Origin: Bdellovibrionales bacterium
GTDB taxonomy: Bacteria > Pseudomonadota > Alphaproteobacteria > UBA9219
NCBI GenBank assembly: GCA_041662785.1
Contig: JBAZRW010000004.1
Location: forward strand, 97,327-161,326
Direction: 5' to 3'
DNA length: 64,000 nt
The position numbers and the translations under genes were made by a program. This document shows positions 41,638 through 50,294 of this stretch, piece by piece; the stretch's first letter is position 1; the number at the start of each line of letters is the position of its first letter. The notes under the pieces are model-generated. The model saw only the letters and a list, made by a program, of their open reading frames with translations. It had not been told where the DNA came from and did not search any database.

Positions 41638-42035
41638 GGACGCGCTTGCTTGCCTTGGGCGGGATTATGGCGGCGTTGGTTATGCCTTTTGCGTCGGCTT
41701 GTGCTGCGCCCAGCGTGGAAAAACCCATTGCGGTTTTGCGCGTCTTGGACAAGGTGACGGCGCGGGTTGAGGAAATCAACGTCCAGACGGAAACGCCCTA
41801 TAAATTCGGCACGCTCTTCATCACGGCGCACAGCTGCCGCGAGACGACCCCCGATGAAACGCCAGAATCGGCGGCTTTTCTGGAAGTCAGCGAAATAAAG
41901 GCGGGTCAGACGGAAACGGGCGTTTTTAAAGGCTGGATGTTTGCCTCTAGCCCCGCTTTGTCGGCGATGGAACACCCTGTTTATGATCTATGGCTGATGG
42001 GCTGCAAGGGTAGCGCGGCAACGGCGACTCCCTGA
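41634..42035 (+). CDS. DUF2155 exported protein
   Basis: The 133-residue protein starts at a GTG overlapping the mlaD stop (GTGA). A signal peptide (LLALGGIMAALVMPFASACA) is followed by a compact domain with AVLRVLDKVTARVEEINV, FGTLFITAHSCRETTPDETPES and YDLWLMGCKG, the DUF2155 pattern with two conserved Cys. The function is unknown; the conserved place next to mlaD suggests an envelope role. Confidence 0.85.
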   Translation: MRTRLLALGGIMAALVMPFASACAAPSVEKPIAVLRVLDKVTARVEEINVQTETPYKFGTLFITAHSCRETTPDETPESAAFLEVSEIKAGQTETGVFKGWMFASSPALSAMEHPVYDLWLMGCKGSAATATP

Positions 42036-42099
42036 AAAAAGGGAATCATGGCGCAGAGCCGGATTTTTTGCTATAATACTGCTCCTTTTCCAGTCAGGT

Positions 42100-42312
42100 A
42101 TGAAAACACTTATGAGCCAGCAAGATAAACTCCTCGAACGATTAGAGCTTCTTAAGGACGAACATCGTGATCTTGACGATGCCATTTTGGCTCTCGCGCA
42201 ACGGTCGGTTCCCGATATGGTGCAATTGGCGCGGCTGAAGAAGCGAAAGTTGGGGCTCAAAGACGATATCCTTCGTCTTGAAAGTCAGTTGCTTCCCGAC
42301 ATTATCGCTTAG
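42100..42312 (+). CDS. YdcH/DUF465-family small coiled-coil protein
   Basis: The 70-residue protein (start 42100, or 42112 at MSQQDKLLERL) is a short helical hairpin: LEEHRDLDDAI-like LKDEHRDLDDAILALAQRS followed by VQLARLKKRKLGLKDDI. This is the DUF465 pattern, in which the LKKRKL..KD block is conserved. The function is not known. It lies 13 bases before rmuC and is probably co-transcribed. Confidence 0.85.
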   Translation: MKTLMSQQDKLLERLELLKDEHRDLDDAILALAQRSVPDMVQLARLKKRKLGLKDDILRLESQLLPDIIA

Positions 42313-42325
42313 GAAGACGGGGCCC

Positions 42326-43534
42326 ATGGCGTCACTTTTTCCTATTTTGATTTTTCTTTGCGGCGCAGCCCTTGGCGGTGCGCTGGCCTATGCCTTGCTG
42401 CGTGGGCGCGGCGCGGCGCAGGGCGACCTGATTGACACGTTTAAAGCCTTGGCCGCCGACACGCTGCACCAAAACAGTGCTGCCTTTTTGCAATTGGCGG
42501 AAGGCAAGCTGGCGCAGCGTGAGCAAGCGGCCAGCGCGACCCTTGATAAAAAGACCGTGGCGATTGATGCGATGATCAAGCCCGTGCAGGAAACCTTGCG
42601 CAAGGTGGATTTGCAGTTACAGGCGATGGAGGTCAAGCGCGAAGGCGCGTATCGTGAGCTGGCGGAAATGGTGACGGCGTCTCGTGAAACGCAAATCCAG
42701 TTGCGTCAGGAAACCAGCCAGCTGTTGCAGGCTTTGCGTGCGCCCACGGGGCGTGGCCGGTGGGGGGAGCTTCAACTCCAGCGCCTTTTAGAGATGACGG
42801 GCATGTCCGCCCATGCCCGCGATTTCACGACACAGGAAACGGTGGCGGGCGAGGACACGGCCATCCGTCCCGATGTGATTGTCGCTTTGCCAGGTCAGCG
42901 CTGCGTGATTATTGACAGCAAAGTGCCGCTTTCGGCGTACTTGGATTTTGTGCAATCGGGCGATGAGGGCGCACGCGCGGGCGCGATCCGCCAACATGCG
43001 CGGCAGCTAAAAGACCATATCAAGCGCCTAAGCAACAAGGCTTACTGGGACAAGATTGAGGGCACGCCCGAATTCGTTGTTTTGTTTTTGCCCGGCGAGC
43101 ATTTCCTGTCCGCCGCGTTAGATGGTGATCCCGACTTGATGGAATACAGCGCGGCCAACCAAGTCGTTTTGGCCACGCCCATGACGTTGATTGCGTTGTT
43201 GCGCACCGTGGCCTATGGCTGGCGGCAAGAGGCGATGCACCAAAATGTGCGCGAGGTGGCCGATCTGGGCCGCGCCCTTCATGCGGCCTTGGGCTTGTTT
43301 GCCGAGCAAATGGATGCCGTAGGCTCGAAGCTGGGCGGCGCGGTCGAGGTGTACAACAAGACCGTTCGCTCGTTGGAAAAGAACGTGCTGACCAAGGCGC
43401 GGCAGCTGTCCGTTTTTGGCGCGGGCTCCAGCGAAAAAGAAATTGAAGCGCCCGCGGTGATTGAGCGTGAGCCGCGTTTGATCGTTGTGGAGCCGCCGCC
43501 TAAAAAGATTTCGGCCAGTGGCGAAAAAGGATAA
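42326..43534 (+). CDS. rmuC: DNA recombination protein RmuC homologue
   Basis: The start at 42326 (MASLFPILIFLCGAALGG) follows AGGAAGACGGGG; an earlier ATG lies in the preceding gene. The 402-residue protein has an N-terminal membrane helix, a coiled coil (about residues 40-135), and the RmuC nuclease-like domain with GRGRWGELQLQRLLEMTGM and RPDVIVALPGQRCVIIDSKVPL (PD-(D/E)xK core D...DSK). It limits DNA inversions at short inverted repeats in E. coli. This genome is rich in such repeats. It is followed by def-fmt-truA in the usual order. Confidence 0.93.
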   Translation: MASLFPILIFLCGAALGGALAYALLRGRGAAQGDLIDTFKALAADTLHQNSAAFLQLAEGKLAQREQAASATLDKKTVAIDAMIKPVQETLRKVDLQLQAMEVKREGAYRELAEMVTASRETQIQLRQETSQLLQALRAPTGRGRWGELQLQRLLEMTGMSAHARDFTTQETVAGEDTAIRPDVIVALPGQRCVIIDSKVPLSAYLDFVQSGDEGARAGAIRQHARQLKDHIKRLSNKAYWDKIEGTPEFVVLFLPGEHFLSAALDGDPDLMEYSAANQVVLATPMTLIALLRTVAYGWRQEAMHQNVREVADLGRALHAALGLFAEQMDAVGSKLGGAVEVYNKTVRSLEKNVLTKARQLSVFGAGSSEKEIEAPAVIEREPRLIVVEPPPKKISASGEKG

Positions 43535-43536
43535 CG

Positions 43537-44091
43537 ATGATGACCAAACTAACTGTGAGAACCGTTCCCGACCCTGTGCTGCGTGAAAAGGCTTTGCCTG
43601 TCGCTGCCGTGGATGCCGTGACGGTCAAGCTGATGAAGGATATGCTAGAGACAATGTACGCCGATGATGGCATTGGTCTTGCCGCCAATCAGGTCGGCGT
43701 TTTGAGCCGCGTGATCGTGGTGGACGTATCGGACAGTCGCGATGGCCGTGAGGCTTTGTTGATGGCGAACCCCGAAATCCTGTGGGCAAGCGACGAGACG
43801 TTCACTTACCGCGAAGGCTGCCTGTCGGTGCGGCCTTGTTCTTCGGAATCGTCGGCGGATTTATATGCAAACGTGACGCGCCCCAAGGCGATCCGTGTGC
43901 GCTATCAGGATGAAACGGGCGCGGCGCGCGAGATTGAGGCGCAGGAATTGTTTAGCCAGTGTATCCAGCACGAGATTGACCATCTGGACGGCATTTTATT
44001 TGTGGATCATATCTCGGCGCTTAAGCGCGGGATGATCATGAAGAAGATTGAAAAACTTCGCCGCGCGATGGGCGACGGGAAACCGTTTTAA
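43537..44091 (+). CDS. def: Peptide deformylase
   Basis: The 184-residue enzyme removes the formyl group from nascent proteins. All three motifs are intact: GIGLAANQVG, EGCLSV (zinc/iron ligand Cys) and QHEIDHLDG (two His ligands and catalytic Glu). Starts at 43537 and 43540 are both possible. It lies 2 bases after rmuC and 13 before fmt, in line with the pairing of formylation and deformylation. Confidence 0.97.
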   Translation: MMTKLTVRTVPDPVLREKALPVAAVDAVTVKLMKDMLETMYADDGIGLAANQVGVLSRVIVVDVSDSRDGREALLMANPEILWASDETFTYREGCLSVRPCSSESSADLYANVTRPKAIRVRYQDETGAAREIEAQELFSQCIQHEIDHLDGILFVDHISALKRGMIMKKIEKLRRAMGDGKPF

Positions 44092-44104
44092 GGGGGGCTT
44101 TTTT

Positions 44105-45034
44105 ATGCCCAAGCTTCGTATCGTTTTTATGGGAACGCCCGACTTTGCCGTGCCAGCGCTGCAAGCGCTGCAGGGGGCTGGTCACGTTCTTGCCGCCGTC
44201 TATTGCCAGCCACCTAAGCCAGCGGGACGCGGGCAGACCGTTCATAAAACGCCCGTGCATGAGGTGGCCGAGGCCTTGGGCCTTGACGTGCGCACACCTG
44301 CGATGTTGCGCGATCCGGTCGAGCAAGCGGCGCTGGCGGCGCTCAAGCCCGATGTGATCGTGGTCGCGGCTTATGGCCTTATCCTGCCGCAGGCCGTCTT
44401 GGATATTCCGCCTAGGGGCTGCCTGAACATTCATGGCTCTCTATTGCCGCGTTGGCGCGGCGCGGCCCCCATCCATCGCGCTTTGTTGGCGGGGGATGAG
44501 GAAACAGGCATCACGATCATGCAGATGGACGTGGGGCTGGACACAGGGCCGATGCTGATGAAGGAATCCTTGCCGATCACGGAAGAAACAACGGCACAAA
44601 GCCTGCACGATGACATGGCGGCCATGGGGGCGCGGATGATTGTTGAGGCGCTAGAGGCGGCCAGCGCAGGGACATTGTTTGCTACGCCGCAGCCCTCCGA
44701 AGGCGTGACTTATGCTGCCAAGCTTTCCCGCGAAGAAGGTCGGATCGACTGGACAAAACCCGCTCAAGACTTGGCGCGGCAGGTGCGGGCGTTTCATCCT
44801 TGGCCCAGCAGCTATTTCCTGTGCGGCGCGGAAAAGATTAAAGTGCTCAAAGCGTCTTTTCTTCCCGACCTCAACGGCGCGGCAGGCACGCTTCTTGATG
44901 AGCAAATGACGGTGGCGTGCGGCGGTGGCGGAGCCTTGCGGCTTGAGACGGTACAGCGCGAGGGCAAGAAGCCCGCCAGCGGCGCAGAGGTGCTGCGTGG
45001 TCTGCGGCTTGCCAAGGGGACAAGGTTCCTATGA
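44105..45034 (+). CDS. fmt: Methionyl-tRNA formyltransferase
   Basis: The start at 44105 (MPKLRIVFMGTPDFAVPALQ) follows AAGGGGGG; the 309-residue enzyme has the formyl-THF binding and catalytic pattern LNIHGSLLPRWRGAAPIHRA and DVGLDTGPML, plus the OB-fold C-terminal domain. It formylates initiator Met-tRNA using 10-formyl-THF. fhs (52-54 kb) supplies that cofactor from formate. ATGA overlap with truA. Confidence 0.97.
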   Translation: MPKLRIVFMGTPDFAVPALQALQGAGHVLAAVYCQPPKPAGRGQTVHKTPVHEVAEALGLDVRTPAMLRDPVEQAALAALKPDVIVVAAYGLILPQAVLDIPPRGCLNIHGSLLPRWRGAAPIHRALLAGDEETGITIMQMDVGLDTGPMLMKESLPITEETTAQSLHDDMAAMGARMIVEALEAASAGTLFATPQPSEGVTYAAKLSREEGRIDWTKPAQDLARQVRAFHPWPSSYFLCGAEKIKVLKASFLPDLNGAAGTLLDEQMTVACGGGGALRLETVQREGKKPASGAEVLRGLRLAKGTRFL

Positions 45035-45771
45035 CGACGCGCTGGAAAATAACGGTGGAATATGACGGTGCGGGGTTTTGCGGTTGGCAAAGGCAAACCG
45101 AGGATGTGACGGTGCAGGCCGTTATTGAAACGGCGATCCATGCTTTTTCCGGAGAAACCGTCAGGCTGCATGTCGCGGGACGCACCGATGCGGGCGTGCA
45201 TGCGCTGGCACAAGTCGCACATTTTGATCTGGAGAAAGAAGTTGCGGCGGTAGAGGTCAGCGGTGGGATCAATTTTCATGCGCGGCCCCATCGCGTTGTG
45301 GTTGTGAAGGCAGAAAAAGCGCCGCCTGAATTCCATGCGCGGTTTTCGGCTCTCTCGCGGCGCTATCGCTATCAGATTATCAATCGCCCCGCGCCTTTGG
45401 CGCTGATGGAAGGCAAGGCGTGGCATGTTGTGCGTCCCTTGGCCTTAGAGCCGATGCAGAAGGCGGCGGCGTTGTTGATCGGGACGCATGATTTCTCAAC
45501 CTTTCGTGCCCAGCGGTGTCAGGCGACCTCGCCCGTGCGCACCTTGGATGTTTTGGACATCACGCAGGTCGAAGACAATTTCTTTTTTGACGTGAAGGCG
45601 CGATCTTTTTTGTATCATCAGGTGCGCAATATGGTCGGTACGTTGGCTAAGGTAGGAACGGGGCGCTGGACGTTGGACGAATTCGCCACCGCTTTTGCCG
45701 CTAATGACCGCGCCAAGGGCGGCCCGACCGCCCCATCCGAAGGCCTTTATTTTGTCAGTGTGGATTATTAA
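45031..45771 (+). CDS. truA: tRNA pseudouridine(38-40) synthase TruA
   Basis: The 246-residue enzyme has the catalytic Asp in HVAGRTDAGVHALAQVAHF, preceded by EYDGAGFCGWQRQ, and RSFLYHQVRNMVGTL near the C-terminus. It modifies the anticodon stem of many tRNAs. Overlap with fmt and the following 137-base gap mark it as the last gene of the operon. Confidence 0.97.
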   Translation: MTTRWKITVEYDGAGFCGWQRQTEDVTVQAVIETAIHAFSGETVRLHVAGRTDAGVHALAQVAHFDLEKEVAAVEVSGGINFHARPHRVVVVKAEKAPPEFHARFSALSRRYRYQIINRPAPLALMEGKAWHVVRPLALEPMQKAAALLIGTHDFSTFRAQRCQATSPVRTLDVLDITQVEDNFFFDVKARSFLYHQVRNMVGTLAKVGTGRWTLDEFATAFAANDRAKGGPTAPSEGLYFVSVDY

Positions 45772-45908
45772 GGCGGTGGCCCCCCTGTTTGGGGCGGCTA
45801 TAACCTATTGAGACCGCATACAGTTGCGTTCTTCGACCCATGTTATCTTCATTTTCATACTTTTTTTCTAAAACGGAGGAAGACGCAAAATAACAGCGAG
45901 GCAGAAAC

Positions 45909-48200
45909 ATGGCCAAATCAACGATCATCGGTTTTCCACGTATTGGTGGCTACCGTGAGCTGAAATTCGCGACAGAGCGTTATTGGCGCGACGAAATCTC
46001 GGACGAGGGGCTGCATCAAGTCGGCGCAGAGCTTCGCGCCGCGCATCGTGCCATGCAAAAAGAGGCAGGGATCGAGTGTTTAATCTCTGGCGATTTTTCT
46101 TTTTATGACCAAGTTTTGGATATGTCCGCTCTGCTGGGCGTTGTTCCTGTGCGCTATGGCTGGGTCGGTGGGAAGGTGGATTTTAAAACCTATTTTGCGG
46201 TGGCGCGGGGTGCGCAGCGCGGGGGCGTTGATGTGCCTGCCGCCGAAATGACGAAATGGTTCGACACGAACTATCATTATATTGTGCCTGAGTTTGAAAA
46301 GGGGCAGAAGTTTAAGGTCTCCTGCGACAAGCTTTTTAGGGAGTATCGCGAGGCGAAGGAAGCTGGCGTTGAAACGCGCCCTGTCTTGATCGGCCCCGTT
46401 AGCTATCTCTTGCTGGGCAAGGACCGTGAGGGCGGCGCGCCTTTGGATCATTTGGATTCGCTTCTTGTGGCCTATGCTGATTTGTTGACCCAACTGGAAG
46501 CGGAAGGGGCGGGGTGGGTTCAACTGGATGAGCCGTTTTTGGTTACCGATTTGGATGATCGCGCACGGGCGGCTTATGCCACGGCCTATGCAGCGCTCCG
46601 CGCCGCCTCGTCGCTCAAGCTGTTTGTGACAACTCCTTTTGGAAGTCTTGGGGATAATCTTGAAACGACAATGTCTTTGCCGATTGATGCCTTGCATATT
46701 GATGCGGTGCGCGGCGCGGATCAGGTGGACGCTGTTTTGGCGGCGCTTCCGCCTTCCATGATCTTGGCTCTTGGCGTGGTGAATGGACGCAATGTCTGGC
46801 GCAATAATCTTGAAGCGTCGCTCCAGCTTTTGGAACGGGCCGCCATGAAGATCGGAAACAACCGGCTTTGGGTGACCTCTTCTTGTTCGCTCCTTCATGT
46901 GCCTTATGATGTGGACAGCGAAAAAGAGCTTCCCTCTACGTTGCGAAAGTGGCTGGCTTTTGCGTGTCAAAAAATGGAAGAAATCGCGACGCTCACGCGT
47001 GGGTTGAACGAAGGGCGTGAGGTCATCGCCTCGGCCTTGGTCGCGAGTTCGCAAGCGATTGAGAACCGTAAGGCTGCGGAGGCACTCCATGAGCCTGCCG
47101 TGCGTGAACGTATGGTTGAGCAACCTTTGGCAGGCGCGGGGCGGGCCTCGCCTTTCGCGCAGCGGTGTGAAGCACAGAAAAAAGCTTTGGCGCTTCCCTT
47201 GTTCCCGACGACAACCATTGGATCCTTTCCCCAAACGGCGGAGGTGCGGAAGAAAAGGGCGGCCTTTCATGCGGGGACGATCTCGAAAGAGGTCTATGAC
47301 CAGTTTGTCAAAGAACAAATTGCCAGCTGCATCAAGTTTCAAGAAAGCGCGGGGCTAGACGTTTTGGTGCATGGTGAGTTTGAGCGCAACGACATGGTTG
47401 AATTCTTTGCCTCCAAATTAAAAGGCTTCGCTTTTACCCAGCACGGGTGGGTGCAATCCTATGGCACGCGCATGGTGAAGCCGCCCCTTATTTACGGCGA
47501 CGTTTTGCGTTCTGCGCCCATGACGGTTGAGCTTTCGCGCTATGCGCAAAGCCTGACCCCCAAGCCTGTTAAAGGCATGCTCACGGGCCCCTTGACGATC
47601 ACGCAATGGTCGTTTGTGCGCGACGATCAGCCGCGCAGCGAAACCGCTCACCAGATTGCCTTGGCGTTGCAAGATGAGGTGTTAGAGCTAGAGGCGGCGG
47701 GCCTTAAGGTCATCCAGATTGATGAACCCGCCTTCCGCGAAGGCATGCCGCTGCGGCGCAGCGCATGGGGCGCTTATTTCGCGTGGGCGGTTCAGGCTTT
47801 CCGGCTTGTTTCATCGGGCGTGCGTGACGAGACGCAGATTCACACACATATGTGTTATTCCGATTTCAACAACATCATCGCCTCGATCAAGGATTTGGAC
47901 GCCGATGTTCTGTCGATTGAAACCAGCCGCTCGCAAATGGAATTGCTGGATGCGTTTGTAAGCTTTCACTATCCCAACCAAATCGGGCCGGGCGTTTATG
48001 ACATCCACAGCCCGCGTGTTCCTCCCGAACAAGAAATCGTGACTCTTATCGATAAAGCGTGCGAAAGGCTGGAGCCGTGGCAGGTCTGGATTAATCCCGA
48101 TTGCGGCCTTAAAACACGCGACTGGCCGGAAACGCGTCTGTCCCTTAGCCGGATGGTGGTGGCGGCCAAGGCTTTGCGCGGCAAATACGGAGGCGCATGA
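45909..48200 (+). CDS. metE: Cobalamin-independent methionine synthase MetE
   Basis: The 763-residue enzyme transfers the methyl of 5-methyl-THF(Glu3) to homocysteine. The N-terminal barrel starts TIIGFPRIGGYRELKFATERYW. The C-terminal barrel begins around LPLFPTTTIGSFPQT; zinc ligands are seen in HTHMCYSDFN, the Glu of LSIETSRS and WINPDCGLKTR. It does not need vitamin B12. The upstream 137 bases show no B12 or SAM riboswitch. metF overlaps its stop (ATGA), so methyl donor and acceptor enzymes are coupled. Confidence 0.97.
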   Translation: MAKSTIIGFPRIGGYRELKFATERYWRDEISDEGLHQVGAELRAAHRAMQKEAGIECLISGDFSFYDQVLDMSALLGVVPVRYGWVGGKVDFKTYFAVARGAQRGGVDVPAAEMTKWFDTNYHYIVPEFEKGQKFKVSCDKLFREYREAKEAGVETRPVLIGPVSYLLLGKDREGGAPLDHLDSLLVAYADLLTQLEAEGAGWVQLDEPFLVTDLDDRARAAYATAYAALRAASSLKLFVTTPFGSLGDNLETTMSLPIDALHIDAVRGADQVDAVLAALPPSMILALGVVNGRNVWRNNLEASLQLLERAAMKIGNNRLWVTSSCSLLHVPYDVDSEKELPSTLRKWLAFACQKMEEIATLTRGLNEGREVIASALVASSQAIENRKAAEALHEPAVRERMVEQPLAGAGRASPFAQRCEAQKKALALPLFPTTTIGSFPQTAEVRKKRAAFHAGTISKEVYDQFVKEQIASCIKFQESAGLDVLVHGEFERNDMVEFFASKLKGFAFTQHGWVQSYGTRMVKPPLIYGDVLRSAPMTVELSRYAQSLTPKPVKGMLTGPLTITQWSFVRDDQPRSETAHQIALALQDEVLELEAAGLKVIQIDEPAFREGMPLRRSAWGAYFAWAVQAFRLVSSGVRDETQIHTHMCYSDFNNIIASIKDLDADVLSIETSRSQMELLDAFVSFHYPNQIGPGVYDIHSPRVPPEQEIVTLIDKACERLEPWQVWINPDCGLKTRDWPETRLSLSRMVVAAKALRGKYGGA

Positions 48201-49069
48201 GCGAGCGTTTTATCCCGTCCGATATTTCTTTTTCGCTAGAGGTTTACCCGCCCAAAACGGCGCAAGGGGTGGATCATCTTTTGCAAACCGTCGATGCCTA
48301 TGCAGCGACTAAACCGGCGGCGATCACGCTCACGTTTGGGGCAGCGGGCGGGGTGGACGAGGATATGAATGTCCGTGCCGTTATTGCGAGGCTGCGTCAA
48401 CACACCGATGTGCCTGTGGTGGCGCATGTCACCTGCGCTGGACGATCCCGCGCCGAGGTTGATGCTATTGTTGAAGAAAGGGTTGCCGACGGCGTTTCCC
48501 ACTTCGTTGCGCTGCGGGGCGATATGTTCGGCCACGGTGCGCCCTACACGCCGCACCCTGATGGCTATGCCATGACGTATGACTTTGTCGCGGCGCTGAA
48601 ACGCAATCATCCCGACCGGCTGGTTTATGTTGCGGGTTATCCCGAAACGCACCCTGAATCGCCATCGGAATCGTTCGATCTTGATCATTTGAAGCACAAG
48701 GTCGATGCGGGTGCGGACGCGGTGCTCACGCAGTTTTTCTTTGATCCTGAAGTTTTCTTGCGGTGGCGCGATAAGGTTGAAAAGCGCGGCATTCATGTGC
48801 CTTTGATTCCGGGCTTGCTGCCCATCCTTGATTTCCCCCACACTTGTGCGATGGCTCAGCGCTGCAACGCGTCAATCCCCGCGTTTTTGCACACGATGTT
48901 CGATGCTGTTGCGGCGGGAAGCCTTGACCATGATTTGCTGGCGATGAACGTCCTTTCTCACCAGATTACAAGGTTGGTGGAACATGGTGTCACGCACTTT
49001 CATTTTTACACGATGAACGAAACGCGCCTGACGCGCCATCTTTGCGCTTGGCTCCGCGCAGGGTTTTAG
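48197..49069 (+). CDS. metF: Methylenetetrahydrofolate reductase
   Basis: The 290-residue flavoenzyme reduces 5,10-methylene-THF to 5-methyl-THF. It has SFEVYPPK-type start (ISFSLEVYPPKTAQG), ITLTFGAAGG, VVAHVTCAGRSRAEV, FVALRGDMFG, VAGYPETHPES, DAVLTQFFFDPEVFLRW and IPGLLPI, the MetF series. It lies in a metE-metF-tag run and feeds MetE directly. Confidence 0.95.
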   Translation: MSERFIPSDISFSLEVYPPKTAQGVDHLLQTVDAYAATKPAAITLTFGAAGGVDEDMNVRAVIARLRQHTDVPVVAHVTCAGRSRAEVDAIVEERVADGVSHFVALRGDMFGHGAPYTPHPDGYAMTYDFVAALKRNHPDRLVYVAGYPETHPESPSESFDLDHLKHKVDAGADAVLTQFFFDPEVFLRWRDKVEKRGIHVPLIPGLLPILDFPHTCAMAQRCNASIPAFLHTMFDAVAAGSLDHDLLAMNVLSHQITRLVEHGVTHFHFYTMNETRLTRHLCAWLRAGF

Positions 49070-49081
49070 GGGAGGGGCACG

Positions 49082-49612
49082 ATGGTCGATTACTGCGAGA
49101 TGGCCAAGGGTCACCCGCTGCATGGGCCGTATCACGATACGGAATATGGCTTCCCGTCCCGTGATGAGCGCGTGCTGTTCGAGCGCTTGGCGCTAGAGAT
49201 TATGCAGGCTGGGCTGTCATGGGAAATCGTTTTGAAAAAACGGGGGGCGCTGAATAAGGCTTTTGACGGGTATAGGGTGGCCACGGTTGCAGCCTATGGC
49301 GAGGCAGATATCCAAAGGCTTTTGGCCGATGAGGGGATCATTCGCAATCGTCGCAAGATCGAGGCTATTGTGGCCAATGCGGCGGCCGTTTTAAACATAC
49401 GCAAGGAATATGGGGGCTTTGCCTGCTGGCTGGATGCCTTCCACCCTCAACCCAAGGCCGATTGGGTCAAATTGTTCAAAAAGACCCTTCAGTTTACGGG
49501 TGGCGAGATTACCGGTGAGTTTTTGATGAGCCTTGGCTATCTGGAGGGCGCGCATAAGCCCGCCTGTCCTGTGTATAAAAAGATCAAAAAGGCAGGCGGA
49601 ACCCGCCTTTGA
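49082..49612 (+). CDS. tag: DNA-3-methyladenine glycosylase I
   Basis: The 176-residue protein begins MVDYCEMAKGHPLHGPYHDTEYG, where Cys5 and His18 correspond to zinc ligands; GAHKPACPVY near residue 162 gives the other His and Cys. The middle has LALEIMQAGLSWEIVLKKR and NRRKIEAIVANAAA, both typical of Tag. It removes 3-methyladenine from alkylated DNA. The usual RCxWA start is altered to YCEMA. It may be co-transcribed with metE-metF. Confidence 0.93.
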   Translation: MVDYCEMAKGHPLHGPYHDTEYGFPSRDERVLFERLALEIMQAGLSWEIVLKKRGALNKAFDGYRVATVAAYGEADIQRLLADEGIIRNRRKIEAIVANAAAVLNIRKEYGGFACWLDAFHPQPKADWVKLFKKTLQFTGGEITGEFLMSLGYLEGAHKPACPVYKKIKKAGGTRL

Positions 49613-49704
49613 ACCCTTTTTCCCGATTGCCCGCTTGCGCCGCCGCTTAACCTCTGCTATCTCCCCCTCGTGACCCAAGGAATCGAGCTTTTTGGAGACG
49701 AATC

Positions 49705-50292
49705 GTGCCCTCATCAGACCTGCCCAAGATTATAGCCGGAGAGCAAGCTGTTTTGGCGCGTCGCTACGCGGCGGCGGTGTTTGAATTGGCTCAGGAACAA
49801 GGCGTGATGGAGCCTGTTGAAGCCGATTTGCGCGCCTTGCAAGAAGCCATTGACTCCAACCCTCTTTTTCATGTGATGGCGACCCACCCGCGCTTGCCTC
49901 ACCACGCCATTCAAACGGCTGTTAAGAACATCATTGAAGGTTCGCACTTTCATGCGTTGACGGCCGCTTTCTTAAGGCAGATCGCACGCGGCCGTCGCCT
50001 TGCCTATCTCAGCCTGATTATTGAGATTTTTAAAAATAGGCTGGCCGACATGCGCCGCGAGCAAGTTGCCGTGGTGACGGTCGCCCAAAAGATAACATCC
50101 GCGCAGGAAGCGCAACTAGCGGCTCAATTGGGCCGCATGACGGGCGGCTCGGTTCGTCTGGTGATTGAGGAAGATGCCGCATTGATCGGCGGCATGACGG
50201 TTAAAATTGGTTCGCGTTTGATCGACGCATCTCTTCAAGGAAAACTGGCGCGTTTGGAGCGCCGGCTTAAATCGCAACAGGAGGCAGCGTAG
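49705..50292 (+). CDS. atpH: ATP synthase subunit delta
   Basis: The 195-residue protein starts at a GTG preceded by GGAG. It has RYAAAVFELAQEQGVMEPVEADL at the start and the C-terminal motif VIEEDAALIGGMTVKIGSRLIDASLQGKLARL. It connects F1 to the peripheral stalk. It lies 2 bases before atpA, in the standard order. Confidence 0.95.
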   Translation: MPSSDLPKIIAGEQAVLARRYAAAVFELAQEQGVMEPVEADLRALQEAIDSNPLFHVMATHPRLPHHAIQTAVKNIIEGSHFHALTAAFLRQIARGRRLAYLSLIIEIFKNRLADMRREQVAVVTVAQKITSAQEAQLAAQLGRMTGGSVRLVIEEDAALIGGMTVKIGSRLIDASLQGKLARLERRLKSQQEAA

Positions 50293-50294
50293 TT

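Noticed and set aside
45772..45908. Riboswitch before metE
   Set aside because: Only 137 bases, with no B12-box or SAM aptamer pattern that I can see.
46080..47342. 420-codon minus-strand open frame opposite metE
   Set aside because: Shadow of metE, with basic, low-pattern translation.
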